Counted from the first letter of the stretch, positions 33,174-43,257 are shown. The stretch: DNA of 64,000 bases from Variibacter sp. (GCA_019689555.1 JADGHE010000008.1:16725-80724), one strand, 5' to 3'. The notes: a model not told the origin generated them from the sequence alone. A program made the numbers and translations.

Positions 33174-34952
33174 TCAACCGCCGTTGCCCGTCTTGGCCTG
33201 CTTGTCCTTCTCGGCGTCCGCTGCGGAGGAGGGCGAGCCGTCCGTGAGCCCGACCCTCAGCTTCTCCTCGATCTTCTTGAGATCCTCGGGCTCCGGCTTG
33301 AGGTCGCGGGCGTGCGACCACTGGAACCGGGCCTCGAGATGGCGGCCGACCTTCCAATAGGCGTCGCCGAGATGGTCGTTGATGGTCGGATCCTCCGGCT
33401 TGAGCTCGACCGCCCGCTCGAGATGCTTCACGGCCTCCTCGAAATCGCCGATCCGGTAATAGGCCCAGCCGAGCGAGTCGACGATGTAGCCGTCGTCGGG
33501 CCGCTGCTCCACGGCGCGGCGGATCATCTGCATGCCCTCTTCGAGGTTCACGCCCTGGTCGATCCAGGAGTAGCCGAGATAGTTGAGCACGTGAGGCTGA
33601 TCGGGGAAGAGTTCGAGCGCCTTCTTCAGGTCGGCCTCCGCCTTCGCCCACTGCTTGTCGCGCTCGTAGCAGATGCCGCGAAAATAGAAGATCAGCCAGT
33701 GGGGCTTCTCGGGCTTCGCGATCGTCTCGATGCCCTTGCCGTACACCTCCGCGCATTCGTGGAACGACTTGCGGGCGCGCAGGATGTTGCCGAGCGCCAT
33801 GATGGCCTCGATGTCGTCCGAACGGGCGGCGATGAGCGCGTTGAGCCGCTTCTTCGCCTCCTCCGTGCGGTCGACCGCGTCATAGTTGACGGCGAGCTGA
33901 ATCTCGGCGTTGCGCCGCAGCGGCGAATCCTGCGGCACGCGCTCGTAGATGTCGATCGCGAGCTCCGGCTTTTTCAGGTTCTCGTAGAGGTCCGCGAGCG
34001 ACAGCAGCGCAAGGGCGTGCCTGGGCTGCAGATAGAGCGCGAGCTGGAGATAGAGGATGCTGAGATCCTCGCCGCCCTGGCGCGCCAGCGATGCGCCGAG
34101 CCCATAGAGCACCTCCGCCGCGCCCGCCTGCGGGGACTCGATGAGCGGCGCAAGCTTCCCCCCGCGCTTGATGTCCTGGATTTCTTCGACAATCAGCGGA
34201 TGGCCGGGCAACAGCTTTTCGAATTTTTCGAAGACGCTCAGCGCCTCGTCCTTCTTGCCCTGGCGCGCGACCCAGCGGCCGTAGGCCTCGACGGCGCGCA
34301 GGGCGTTGCTGTCCGCCTTGTAGGCGTTTTCCAGGCGCTTGCCGGCCTCGCGCCGCTTTCCGGCGAGGTCGAGGATGAGCCCGGTGTGCAGGTCCTTGAA
34401 GATTCCGTACCAGTCGGGCCCGACGAGCTTGTCGATCGCGTCCACGGCCGCGCGGGCGTCGCCCGCGCCGTATTGGGCCCAGCCGGCGAGCAGCGTGGCG
34501 GTCAGGTCCGCGATGGGGCCGCGCACCGACAAGGCGAGATGCTGGCGCGCCGCCGCATACTGCTTGGTCTTGATGCTGCGCACCCCGAGCACCAGCCGGG
34601 CGATCCGGTGGGTGCGGTCGATCTGCACGATGCGCTCGGCGAGCCGGGACGCCTCGTCCAGATCCCCGTCGAGCGCGAGCGACAGGAAGGTTCGCTCGAG
34701 CAGTTCCCCGTTGCGCGGATCGGCCCGCAAGGCCGCCTTGTAGTACGCCGCGGCGGCCGCGGCGTCGCGCTGAAGGCCCGCGTGGCGGGCGGCGAGGTAG
34801 CTGCCCGCCGGCGAGATGCGCGCAAGGTCCTGAGGACCGGGCGCCGCGGGAGCCGCAGGAGTTGCATCCTGCGCCGCAGAGGCGGGCAGGCAGGAAACGC
34901 CGGCGGCGAAGGCGATGGCCGCAGCGCTCCGAAGCAAGAACGAACGTGTCAC
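33174..34952 (-). CDS. Secreted or periplasmic TPR-repeat protein
   Basis: A protein of about 592 residues with a Sec signal (FLLRSAAAIAFAAGVSCLPASAAQ) and many tetratricopeptide repeats through about residues 60-570, for example SILYLQLALYLQPRHALALL and YIVDSLGWAYYRIGDFEEAV. The start is taken at GTG 34952, where GGAG lies upstream; GTG 34982 is the longest option. Such proteins precede ispE in many Rhizobiales and are annotated only as TPR proteins. It probably scaffolds an envelope complex. It is 20 bases upstream of ispE, so likely co-transcribed. Confidence 0.88.
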   Translation of the reverse strand: MTRSFLLRSAAAIAFAAGVSCLPASAAQDATPAAPAAPGPQDLARISPAGSYLAARHAGLQRDAAAAAAYYKAALRADPRNGELLERTFLSLALDGDLDEASRLAERIVQIDRTHRIARLVLGVRSIKTKQYAAARQHLALSVRGPIADLTATLLAGWAQYGAGDARAAVDAIDKLVGPDWYGIFKDLHTGLILDLAGKRREAGKRLENAYKADSNALRAVEAYGRWVARQGKKDEALSVFEKFEKLLPGHPLIVEEIQDIKRGGKLAPLIESPQAGAAEVLYGLGASLARQGGEDLSILYLQLALYLQPRHALALLSLADLYENLKKPELAIDIYERVPQDSPLRRNAEIQLAVNYDAVDRTEEAKKRLNALIAARSDDIEAIMALGNILRARKSFHECAEVYGKGIETIAKPEKPHWLIFYFRGICYERDKQWAKAEADLKKALELFPDQPHVLNYLGYSWIDQGVNLEEGMQMIRRAVEQRPDDGYIVDSLGWAYYRIGDFEEAVKHLERAVELKPEDPTINDHLGDAYWKVGRHLEARFQWSHARDLKPEPEDLKKIEEKLRVGLTDGSPSSAADAEKDKQAKTGNGG

Positions 34953-35078
34953 GGTCGACTGATCTCCATGGGCTAACGGCACCCGGCTTACGGCGTTGGC
35001 GCGCAGGATGGCCCTTTTAAGGCGAAGCCACGCCTTCGTGCACTCTCGGATCCGGCGAATCGGGCCGGCGGCGGGCCA

Positions 35079-36734
35079 TCACATGTTCGGGTAATTCGGG
35101 CCGCCTCCACCTTCGGGCGGCACCCATGTGATGTTCTGGTTGGGGTCCTTTATATCACACGTTTTGCAGTGCACGCAGTTCTGCGCGTTGATGACGAAAC
35201 GCGTCTCGCCGCCCTCCTCGACCCATTCGTACACGCCGGCCGGACAGTAGCGCGCCGAGGGACCCCCGTAAACGTCGTGCTCCGACGCCTTCTGCAGCCG
35301 CATATCCTTCACCAGAAGGTGCACCGGCTGGTCCTCCTCGTGGTTGGTGTTGGAGATGAACACCGAGGAGAGCTTGTCGAAGGTGATGACGCCGTCGGGC
35401 TTGGGATAGGCGATGCGCGGCATCTCGGCCGCGGGTTTCAGCGTCGCGAAGTCGGGCTTGCCGTGGCGCAGCGTGCCGAACAGCGAAAAGCCGAGCGTGT
35501 TGGTCCACATGTCCAGCCCGCCGAGCGTCACGCCCAGGATGGTGCCGAACTTCGACCAGAGAGGCTTCACGTTGCGGACCTTCCAGAGGTCGCGGCCGAC
35601 GTCGGAGGCGCGCCAGGCGTCCTCGTAGGCGCTCAATTCGTCGTTGGCCCGGCCGGCGGCGATGGCGGCGGCCACGTGCTCGGCCGCGAGCATGCCCGAG
35701 AGCATCGCATTATGCGTGCCCTTGATGCGCGGCACGTTGACGAAGCCGGCCGCGCAGCCGATGAGCGCGCCGCCGGGAAAGGCGAGCTTCGGCACCGACT
35801 GGTAGCCGCCCTCGGTGATGGCCCGCGCGCCATAGGCGATGCGCTTGCCGCCCTCGAAGGTCGGGCGCACCAGCGGATGGGTCTTGAAGCGCTGGAACTC
35901 GTCGTAGGGCGACAGCCAGGGATTCTCATAGTTGAGGTGGACGACGAAGCCGACCGACACCAGGTTGTCGCCCCAGTGATAGAGGAACGAGCCGCCGCCG
36001 GTGCGGCGGTCGAGCGGCCATCCGAACGTATGCTGCACAAGCCCGGCGCGGTGGCGCTCCGGCGCGACCTGCCACAGCTCCTTGATTCCGATGCCGAACT
36101 TCGGCGGCTCGCGGCCCCGGTCGAGGCCGAAGCGGGCGATCAGGCCCTTGGTGAGGTTGCCGCGCGCGCCCTCGGCGAACAGCGTGTACTTGGCCTTGAG
36201 CTCCATCCCGCGGGCGAAGGTGTCCTTGGGCCTGCCGTCCCTGCCGAGCCCCATGTCCCCGGTGGCGATGCCGACGACCTCGCCCTTATCTCCGTAGAGC
36301 ACTTCCGTGGCGGCGAAGCCGGGATAGATCTCGACCCCCAGCGCCTCCGCCTTGCCGGCGAGCCAGCGGCACACTTCGCCGAGCGAAACGATGAAATTGC
36401 CGTGATTGTTCATCAGCGGCGGCATGATGATGTTCGGCAGCCGCACCCCGCCGGCCCCGCCCAGCCAGTAGAAGCGGTCGTCCGTGACGGGCGTCTTGAT
36501 CGGCGTATCTTCGTTCCGCCACTCCGGAAGCAGGCGATCGAGCCCGATCGGGTCGATCACCGCTCCGGACAGGATGTGCGCGCCGACCTCGGAGCCCTTC
36601 TCCACCACCACGACGGCGAGATCGGGCGCGAGCTGCTTCAGGCGGATGGCCGCGGAAAGCCCGGCCGGCCCGGCGCCGACGATCACCACGTCGAATTCCA
36701 TGGCCTCGCGTGGCGGCAGTTCGGTCTCGGGCAT
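35079..36734 (-). CDS. Electron transfer flavoprotein-ubiquinone oxidoreductase
   Basis: ETF-QO passes electrons from acyl-CoA and amino-acid dehydrogenases, via ETF, to ubiquinone at the inner membrane. The 551-residue protein has the FAD dinucleotide motif VVIVGAGPAGLSAAI, the quinone-side GWPLDRRTGGGSFLYHW and the [4Fe-4S] ligands YCPAGVYEW and NCVHCKTCDIKDPNQNI. AGGAG six bases before ATG 36734 selects this over ATG 36740. No ETF alpha or beta genes are in the window. It is divergent from the uracil-DNA glycosylase gene. Confidence 0.97.
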   Translation of the reverse strand: MPETELPPREAMEFDVVIVGAGPAGLSAAIRLKQLAPDLAVVVVEKGSEVGAHILSGAVIDPIGLDRLLPEWRNEDTPIKTPVTDDRFYWLGGAGGVRLPNIIMPPLMNNHGNFIVSLGEVCRWLAGKAEALGVEIYPGFAATEVLYGDKGEVVGIATGDMGLGRDGRPKDTFARGMELKAKYTLFAEGARGNLTKGLIARFGLDRGREPPKFGIGIKELWQVAPERHRAGLVQHTFGWPLDRRTGGGSFLYHWGDNLVSVGFVVHLNYENPWLSPYDEFQRFKTHPLVRPTFEGGKRIAYGARAITEGGYQSVPKLAFPGGALIGCAAGFVNVPRIKGTHNAMLSGMLAAEHVAAAIAAGRANDELSAYEDAWRASDVGRDLWKVRNVKPLWSKFGTILGVTLGGLDMWTNTLGFSLFGTLRHGKPDFATLKPAAEMPRIAYPKPDGVITFDKLSSVFISNTNHEEDQPVHLLVKDMRLQKASEHDVYGGPSARYCPAGVYEWVEEGGETRFVINAQNCVHCKTCDIKDPNQNITWVPPEGGGGPNYPNM

Positions 36735-36990
36735 CGGCATCTCCTGCGGAAGGTGGCGACGGGCGGCCCGCGCCTCAGGGAGAAGAGGGGCGCGCGGCCG
36801 GTTGCCCCGCGGGCCCGCCCCGGTCGTGGGACCGTCCGGGTCCCGCGACCCGCGCCGCCGCGCGGGCCGCGCCTCGGGATCAGGGCGGAACGAGTCCCGG
36901 CGCTCGCGCTCGATTCCCGAATATGGTTTTTCCACGTTTGCGCGCGGCCGGCAATGCGGCCGAAGGTCGGCATGATATGATCCCGCGGCC

Positions 36991-37884
36991 ATGACTCCGG
37001 ATCGCGCCCGCGCCGCCCGCGAACTGCTCGCCTTTTATCTCGAGACCGGCGTGGAAAGCCTCGTCGGCGAAGCCCCCGTCGACCGCCTGGCGGACCGCGG
37101 GGAGGACGCGGCGGCGGCCGTGCCGCAGCCACCGGCCCTCGCGGACCGCGCGCGCTCCGCTGCGCCCGCAAGCGGCTTCGCGGCGAGGAACGGGGAGACG
37201 CTTGCGCGGCCGGGGGCTCCGCCCCCGCAGACGCCGCTGCGCGAACCCGCCGCCGTCATCCCTTCGCCCGCGCCGATGCCGCCGGACAGTGCCGTCATGG
37301 CGGCGCGCGAGGCCGCGCGGTCCGCGCGCAGCCTCGACGAGCTGCGCGCCATTCTCGAACGCTTCGAGGGCTGCGCGCTGAAGTTCATGGCGAAGCAGCT
37401 CGTCTTCGCGGACGGCAATCCCGAAGCACGGGTGATGTTTGTGGGCGAAGCGCCGGGGCGCGAGGAAGATCTCGCGGGGCTGCCCTTCGTGGGCCGCTCC
37501 GGACAGCTCCTCGACCGCATGCTCGCGGCGATCGGGCTCGACCGCACGCGCGCCTACATCGCCAACATCATCCCGTGGCGTCCGCCGGGAAATCGCGATC
37601 CCTCGGTCCAGGAAACCCAAATCTGTCTGCCGTTCATCCAGCGGCAGATCGAACTCGTGGACCCGGACGTGCTCGTCTGCCTCGGCAAGCCGTCCACCGC
37701 CGCGCTGCTCGGCGTGAACGACGGCATCAAGCGCACGCGCGGGCGCTGGTTTTCCTATCACACCGGCACGCGCGAAATCCGTGCGATGCCGACCTATCAC
37801 CCCGCCTTCCTGTTGCGCTCCCCGCTGGAGAAACGCCAGGCTTGGCGCGACCTCCTGGCGATCAAGAAGGCGCTGGCGGAGTGA
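36991..37884 (+). CDS. Uracil-DNA glycosylase, family-4-related, lacking two Fe-S cysteines
   Basis: A 297-residue UDG-fold protein: a low-complexity Ala/Pro N-terminal extension (1-105), then the catalytic domain with motif 1 GEAPGREED (152-160), PFVGRSGQLLDRML and motif 2 YHPAFLL (His270). It excises uracil from DNA for base-excision repair. Compared with Thermus family-4 UDG, Cys128 and Cys212 remain but the second Cys of CxxC is Lys131 and the Cys before RPP is Trp196, so a [4Fe-4S] cluster is unlikely. An Fe-S-free class (BdiUNG) has been described in Bradyrhizobium and this may be an ortholog. A TATGAT box (36976-36981) lies just before the ATG. Confidence 0.87.
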   Translation: MTPDRARAARELLAFYLETGVESLVGEAPVDRLADRGEDAAAAVPQPPALADRARSAAPASGFAARNGETLARPGAPPPQTPLREPAAVIPSPAPMPPDSAVMAAREAARSARSLDELRAILERFEGCALKFMAKQLVFADGNPEARVMFVGEAPGREEDLAGLPFVGRSGQLLDRMLAAIGLDRTRAYIANIIPWRPPGNRDPSVQETQICLPFIQRQIELVDPDVLVCLGKPSTAALLGVNDGIKRTRGRWFSYHTGTREIRAMPTYHPAFLLRSPLEKRQAWRDLLAIKKALAE

Positions 37885-37900
37885 CGCGCGCTTTTCTCCG

Positions 37901-38326
37901 TCAGTCGAGCGCGACGAGCACCGCTCCGGCGGCGATGAGCAGAACGCCGAGCCAGCCCGCGAGGGAAAGGCTCTCGCCGAGAAACAGCGCGCCGAACACC
38001 GCGACCAGCACCACGCTCAACTTGTCGACCGGCGCGACCTGACCGGCATTGCCGAGCTGGAGGGCGCGGAAGTAGCAGAGCCAGGACGCTCCGGTGCCGA
38101 GCCCCGACAGCAGCAGGAAAAGATAGACGCGCGCAGGAATCGTCGTCGGCGCCTGCCACTGTCCCGTGAGCGCGAGAAACAGCGCGAGCGTCGGCACGAT
38201 GACGAGGGTGCGGATCAGGGTTGCGAAATCGGAATTGACGTTCTCGACGCCGACCTTGGCGAAGATCGCCGTGAGCGCCGCGAAGACCGCCGAGAGAAAG
38301 GCCCAGAATTGCCAGGACATGGCCAT
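37901..38326 (-). CDS. Single-domain EamA-type membrane protein
   Basis: A 141-residue protein with five hydrophobic segments and one EamA domain: N-terminal WQFWAFLSAVFAALTAIFAKVGVE and C-terminal PVDKLSVVLVAVFGALFLGE. It is half the size of typical DMT transporters and matches the short COG2510 group that functions as dimers. Substrate unknown. It ends 17 bases from the convergent glycosylase stop and diverges from cioA. Confidence 0.87.
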   Translation of the reverse strand: MAMSWQFWAFLSAVFAALTAIFAKVGVENVNSDFATLIRTLVIVPTLALFLALTGQWQAPTTIPARVYLFLLLSGLGTGASWLCYFRALQLGNAGQVAPVDKLSVVLVAVFGALFLGESLSLAGWLGVLLIAAGAVLVALD

Positions 38327-38459
38327 GTCGAACCCCGTTGCTTTCTCCGTGCGCCCGTCGAGACGGCGATCCTGCGCGGAATTTATGCCTGCGCTCGGCG
38401 GGAGAGCAATGTGTGCGGCCGGCCTTTTCTCCTTGCCCGGACGGTCCTAGACTTTTCCC

Positions 38460-39857
38460 ATGGACCTCGATCCCGTCTTGCTCGCGCGCGCGCAGTTCGC
38501 CTTCACGATCGCGTTCCATATCATCTTCCCGAGCTTCACGATCGGGCTGTCGGCCTACATCGCTACGCTCGAAGTGCTGTGGGTGGCGACCGGGCGCGAG
38601 CACTTTCAGCGCGTCTCGCGATTCTGGACGAAGATTTTCGCCGTCTCCTTCGCCATGGGCGTGGTGTCGGGCATCGTGCTCTCCTACCAGATCGGCACCA
38701 ATTGGAGCGGCTTTTCGCGGCTCGCGGGCAACGTGGTCGGGCCGCTCATCGGCTACGAGGTGCTGACCGCGTTCTTCCTCGAAGCGACGTTCCTCGGCGT
38801 GCTCCTGTTCGGCGAAGGCCGGGTGCCGCGCTGGCTGCACGTCATGTCGGCGATCTTCGTCGCGCTCGGCACGACGTTCTCCGCCTTCTGGATTCTGTCG
38901 GCCAACAGCTGGATGCAGACGCCCACCGGCCATGAGATGCGCGACGGCGTCGCCTTCCCCGTGGACTGGCTTTCCATCGTCTTCAATCCGAGCTTTCCCT
39001 ATCGTCTCGCCCATATGGTGAACGCGGCGTATCTCACGACCGCGTTCTGCGTGCTGGCGGTCGGCGCGCGCTACCTGCTCGCCGCCCGGCACGAGGAGGA
39101 GGCGCGGACAATGGTCCGCATGGCCGTGGGGCTTTTGGCGATTCTCGCGCCGTTGCAGCTCCTCATCGGCGATCTGCACGGCCTCAACACGCTCGAGCAC
39201 CAGCCGATCAAGATCGCCGCCATGGAGGCGCACTGGGACGGCTCGAAACCGGGCGACTTCCACATCCTCGCTTGGCCCGACGAGAAAGCCGAGACGAACC
39301 GCTTCGCGCTATCGATCCCGCGCGGCGCCTCACTCATCCTGACGCACGATCCGAACGGCCTCTTCCCCGGTCTCGCGAGCGTGCCGCTGCAGGACCGCCC
39401 GCCGGTGTGGCCGGTGTTCTATGCCTTCCGCATCATGCTGGCGATCGGCTTCGTGATGATCGGCGCCGGCCTGTTCGGCGTCTGGCTGTGGTGGCGGGGC
39501 CGGCTGTTCAACACGCGCTGGTATCTCACGCTCGCGGCGCGGAGCTGGTGGATCGGCTTCGTCGCCATCATGGCCGGTTGGGTAGTGACGGAAAGCGGCC
39601 GCCAGCCGTGGATCGTGTACGGCATCCAGCGCACGGCCGAAGCGGTCTCGCCAGTGCCCGCCGCGGCCGTGGCCTCCACCTTTGCGCTGTTCATCGTCGT
39701 CTATGCGATCATTTTTTCTGCCGGCATCTACTTCATCAATCGCCTCATCAAATACGGGCCGGTAGTCCGCGAACCCGAGCCGCAGGAGGGCGTGCCGAGC
39801 CGCCCGATCTCCGCGGCCGAGGACGCGGGACGGCACGCCATCGCGGAGCGCAGATAG
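38460..39857 (+). CDS. cioA: Cytochrome bd-type (CIO) ubiquinol oxidase subunit I
   Basis: Subunit I of a bd-family quinol oxidase that reduces O2 without proton pumping. The 465-residue membrane protein has the heme ligand His20 in FHIIFPSFTIG, the quinol-side region with a short Q-loop and the GRQPWIVYG motif. The short Q-loop places it in the cyanide-insensitive CioA subgroup rather than long-loop CydA. It ends immediately before the ATG of subunit II, so the pair is co-translated. Expected in low oxygen or under respiratory inhibition; no regulator adjoins. Confidence 0.94.
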   Translation: MDLDPVLLARAQFAFTIAFHIIFPSFTIGLSAYIATLEVLWVATGREHFQRVSRFWTKIFAVSFAMGVVSGIVLSYQIGTNWSGFSRLAGNVVGPLIGYEVLTAFFLEATFLGVLLFGEGRVPRWLHVMSAIFVALGTTFSAFWILSANSWMQTPTGHEMRDGVAFPVDWLSIVFNPSFPYRLAHMVNAAYLTTAFCVLAVGARYLLAARHEEEARTMVRMAVGLLAILAPLQLLIGDLHGLNTLEHQPIKIAAMEAHWDGSKPGDFHILAWPDEKAETNRFALSIPRGASLILTHDPNGLFPGLASVPLQDRPPVWPVFYAFRIMLAIGFVMIGAGLFGVWLWWRGRLFNTRWYLTLAARSWWIGFVAIMAGWVVTESGRQPWIVYGIQRTAEAVSPVPAAAVASTFALFIVVYAIIFSAGIYFINRLIKYGPVVREPEPQEGVPSRPISAAEDAGRHAIAERR

Positions 39858-40859
39858 ATGGAGGCTTATCTGCCGCTCATCTGGGCCGTCATCATCGGCG
39901 TCGCCGTCATGATGTACGTCATCCTCGACGGCTTCGACCTCGGCGTCGCGCTGCTGTTTCCCTTCGCGGAGAGCGAGCGCGAACGCGACCAGATGATGCG
40001 CTCCATCGCGCCCTTCTGGGACGGCAACGAGACCTGGCTGGTGCTCGGCGGTGGCGGCCTGCTGGTCGCCTTTCCCGCGGCCTATGCGGTGCTCATGCCC
40101 GCGCTTTACATCCCGATCATCGTGATGCTGCTCGCGCTCGTCTTCCGCGGCGTCGCGTTCGAGTTCCGCACCGTGGCGCAGCGCAAGGCCGCCTGGAACG
40201 CCGCATTCGCCGGCGGCTCGCTCGTCGCCACGCTGGCGCAGGGCGCCGTGCTCGGCGGCCTCATCCAGGGCATCAAGGTCGAGAACGGCATCTTCGCGGG
40301 CGGTCCGTTCGACTGGGCGCGCCCGCTCGCGCTGCTGTGCGGCCTCGGCCTGACCGCGGGCTACGGGCTTTTGGGCGCAACCTGGCTGATCTGGCGGACC
40401 GAAGGCGCCGTCGCCGAGCGCGCGCGGGGGCAGGCCAAGGTTCTGCTCGCGGCCGTGCTCGTCTTCATGGGCGCGGTGAGCCTCTACACCCCGCTCGCGT
40501 CCGAAGAGATCGCCGCCCGGTGGTTCTCCATTCCCAACATCCTGCTGCTGTGGCCGGTGCCGATCGTCACCGTGGCGCTCGCCTGGGCGGCATGGCGCTG
40601 GATCGAGGCGCGCTACGACGTGCTGCCGTTCGCGGCCGCGATCGGCCTCTTTCTGCTCGGCTATTTCGGCCTCGTCGTGTCGCGGTTTCCCTATATCGTG
40701 CCGCCCTCGCTGACGATCTGGGAGACCGCGGCGGCGCCGTCGAGCCAGATCTTCATGCTGGTCGGGACGGCGATCCTGCTGCCGCTCATCCTCGGCTATA
40801 TCGGCTGGTCGTACTGGGTCTTCCGCGGCAAGGTGCGCGAGGGCGAGGGCTACCACTGA
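39858..40859 (+). CDS. cioB: Cytochrome bd-type (CIO) ubiquinol oxidase subunit II
   Basis: Subunit II of the same oxidase, 333 residues, with eight or so membrane helices and the family start IWAVIIGVAVMMYVILDGFDLGVALL and the FWDGNETWLVLGGGGLLVAFP signature. Its ATG follows the cioA TAG directly. The C-terminus ends SYWVFRGKVREGEGYH, typical for CydB/CioB. No small CydX/CioX-like reading frame was seen between its stop and the convergent gene at 40914. Confidence 0.95.
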   Translation: MEAYLPLIWAVIIGVAVMMYVILDGFDLGVALLFPFAESERERDQMMRSIAPFWDGNETWLVLGGGGLLVAFPAAYAVLMPALYIPIIVMLLALVFRGVAFEFRTVAQRKAAWNAAFAGGSLVATLAQGAVLGGLIQGIKVENGIFAGGPFDWARPLALLCGLGLTAGYGLLGATWLIWRTEGAVAERARGQAKVLLAAVLVFMGAVSLYTPLASEEIAARWFSIPNILLLWPVPIVTVALAWAAWRWIEARYDVLPFAAAIGLFLLGYFGLVVSRFPYIVPPSLTIWETAAAPSSQIFMLVGTAILLPLILGYIGWSYWVFRGKVREGEGYH

Positions 40860-40913
40860 GGCGTTCCCGAGCGGCGAAATTCGCCCCCCGCATTCTCGAG
40901 GTTTGCGGCGCCG

Positions 40914-42443
40914 CTATCGCCCCTGCGCGGCCGGCGCCTGCGGGCGGATCAGGCCCCAGCCGACGCGCAGCGCCGGCAGCACGCCCTCGATCGGGCGGGC
41001 GAAGGATTGCGGCACTTCGGCCACGAGGTCGGGGAAGCGGGCGCGGATCGCCGGCGGCGGCTCGCCGGCAGGGTCGACGAGCGGCCAGACGGCGATGGCC
41101 CCCTTGCTGCGCACGTCCTGCTCGCTGAGCCAGGGAGTCTGCGCCGGCGCTTCGGCATTGAACACGGGCGGCCGGTCCGGCAGGCTCGCGGCAAGCGCGT
41201 AGGCCAAAGGCGAGTCGCCCACGACGATCGCCGGCGCGCCGCCCGTGCGCCGCCGAAACGTGTCGCCGAAGAACTGCGCCATGGCGGCGACGGGCTGTCG
41301 GCTCGAGAGGTCCACGAGCCCGGTCCAGGGCAGGGCCAGGCAGGCGGCGGCGACCGCGAGCGGCGGCGCGAGCAGCAGCGCAAGCCAGACCACGCCGAGC
41401 ACCCGCTGGCGATGCAGCACGATGTGCTCGCCCGCGCTGACCACGACCGCGAGACCCGACATCAGCGCGAGCGGCGCGCCGAAGCCCGGTTCGACCGCCC
41501 CGCCGGCGAGCGCCAGGGCGAGCGCGCCCGCAAGCGGCATCGCAAGCGCGAAGAAGAGGACGAACGGACGCGCGAGCGCCGGGGTGCCGGGGCGCGCGAT
41601 CTTGGGCGCCGGGGGCCCCTTGCCGGATCGCCAGCGGCTCGCGAGCCCGACGAGCGCGATGAGCCCGGCATGGGCGCCGAGCAGGGCCGCGAGCAGGAGC
41701 GGCCAGCGCGCAAGCCGCGCGCCGATGTCGGCCGGCGCGCCGACAAGGCCCAGCGCGGCCCACCCGCCGAACCGCAGCAGCCAGACGGCGTGCGGCAGCG
41801 CAATCAGCGCGGCCGTCGCGCCGGCCGCCCAGGGATCGATGCTCGCGAGCGCCGCCCTGCCCGCCCGCGTCGCGAGCGTGAACAGCGCGAGCAGCAGGGC
41901 GAGCAGCAGGCCCCAATAGCTCGTCAGGAGCAGCCATCCGAGCGTCACGGCGACAGCGATCCAGGCGTTGCGTCGGCCTTCGCCGACGGCGCGCCAGTAG
42001 TGCAGCAGGCACAGCGCGGTGAGCGGCAAAGCGAGAATCGCCGGGCCGAACTCCGGCGTCGGCGCCGACAGCACCAGGATCCCGCCCATCAGCAGCACCG
42101 CCATGGCGGCGTGCTGCGCGCCGACCATGGCGCGGCCGAGGGCAAACACCGCCCACAGCGCGGCGAGCACGCAAAGCTGCGCGAGGATATAGACGCCGAT
42201 CACGCGTCCGCCCGCCGCCTTGAAGGCGAAATCCGCGAACCAGAACGCGAGCGGCGGCCCGCGCCAGGAGCCGAGCTGATGCGCCTGGCCGATGGCCAGC
42301 GCCGCCGCCAGCTCGCCCGGCGGGCTCGTATAGAACAGGGCCGGAACAAGCACCCACAGCGCGGCCTGCGCGAGCGCCGCGACCCAGAACACCGCGGCCG
42401 GGCGGGCGCGCAGAATCTCGACGATCAAGGAGACGTACGACAT
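40914..42443 (-). CDS. GT39-like polytopic glycosyltransferase (PMT/ArnT superfamily)
   Basis: A 509-residue membrane protein with about ten hydrophobic segments in the first 390 residues and a soluble C-terminal part of about 110 residues. The first periplasmic loop carries SPPGELAAALAIGQAHQLGSWRGPPLAFWF, the position where GT39/ArnT enzymes bear their catalytic acidic residue (here Glu44). These enzymes move a sugar from a polyprenyl-phosphate donor to lipid A, protein or other acceptors at the periplasmic face. Acceptor unknown. It is downstream of rnhB on the minus strand. Confidence 0.8.
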   Translation of the reverse strand: MSYVSLIVEILRARPAAVFWVAALAQAALWVLVPALFYTSPPGELAAALAIGQAHQLGSWRGPPLAFWFADFAFKAAGGRVIGVYILAQLCVLAALWAVFALGRAMVGAQHAAMAVLLMGGILVLSAPTPEFGPAILALPLTALCLLHYWRAVGEGRRNAWIAVAVTLGWLLLTSYWGLLLALLLALFTLATRAGRAALASIDPWAAGATAALIALPHAVWLLRFGGWAALGLVGAPADIGARLARWPLLLAALLGAHAGLIALVGLASRWRSGKGPPAPKIARPGTPALARPFVLFFALAMPLAGALALALAGGAVEPGFGAPLALMSGLAVVVSAGEHIVLHRQRVLGVVWLALLLAPPLAVAAACLALPWTGLVDLSSRQPVAAMAQFFGDTFRRRTGGAPAIVVGDSPLAYALAASLPDRPPVFNAEAPAQTPWLSEQDVRSKGAIAVWPLVDPAGEPPPAIRARFPDLVAEVPQSFARPIEGVLPALRVGWGLIRPQAPAAQGR

Positions 42444-42522
42444 GGCGGAAGGCGGGCTGCCGGGCGCTCGGGACGTGACGCGCAGAAATAGGCCCGGCTT
42501 CGCCCGCGGGGCAACCGCGGGA

Positions 42523-43257
42523 TCAGATCAGCCGGCAAGCGGCCTCCTCGAGGCGCTCCTGTTCCGGTGTGGCGCAGAGCGCGGCCACGGGGGCAAACGA
42601 GCGCCGATGATGTGCGGTCGGGCCGAGGCGGGCGAGTGCGTTGAAATGTTCCGGCACGCTGTAGCCCATGTGCCGCTCGAAACCGTAGCCGGGAAGGGCG
42701 GCGCCGACCTGCATCATCAGCCGGTCGCGCGTGACCTTGGCGACGATCGAGGCCGCCGCGATCGAGGCGACCCGGGCGTCGCCGCCGATCACCGGCTCGC
42801 ACGCGCACGGCACCGCGATGCGATCGCAGCCGTCCACGAAGACGAGCTTCGGCGCGACCGGCAGGGCGGCCACGGCCCGCGCCAGCGCCCACAGCGAGGC
42901 CTCGCGGATGTTGTCGCGGTCGATTCGCGCCGTCGAGGCGAAGGCGACGGCGACATGGGCCGTGGCGCAGATCTTTTCGTAGAGCTTCTCGCGCTCGGCG
43001 GCCGACAGTCGCTTGGAATCGTCGAGGCCCCGGGGGACGCGATTGGGATCGAGGATCACCGCCGCCGCGACGACCGGGCCGGCAAGCGGCCCGCGCCCCG
43101 CTTCGTCGCAGCCGGCGACGGGCGCAAGCCCTCGCGCGATCGCGCGGCGCTCGCGCGCAAAGGTCGGGCGTTCGGGCGCGTCGTTCAGCGGCAGCCGGGG
43201 CGCCCGTTCGGCCTCGCGATCGGGCGCTGCCGGCGCGGTCTCGGAGCGGCGACTCAT
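42523..43257 (-). CDS. rnhB: Ribonuclease HII
   Basis: RNase HII removes ribonucleotides and RNA from DNA duplexes. The 244-residue protein has the active-site [14 protein letters not shown] (D51, E52), [13 protein letters not shown] and VFVDGCD motifs and the C-terminal [19 protein letters not shown]. An N-terminal extension of about 40 polar residues precedes the domain; a later start is possible. It lies 87 bases after rsmD in the same direction. Confidence 0.96.
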   Translation of the reverse strand: MSRRSETAPAAPDREAERAPRLPLNDAPERPTFARERRAIARGLAPVAGCDEAGRGPLAGPVVAAAVILDPNRVPRGLDDSKRLSAAEREKLYEKICATAHVAVAFASTARIDRDNIREASLWALARAVAALPVAPKLVFVDGCDRIAVPCACEPVIGGDARVASIAAASIVAKVTRDRLMMQVGAALPGYGFERHMGYSVPEHFNALARLGPTAHHRRSFAPVAALCATPEQERLEEAACRLI

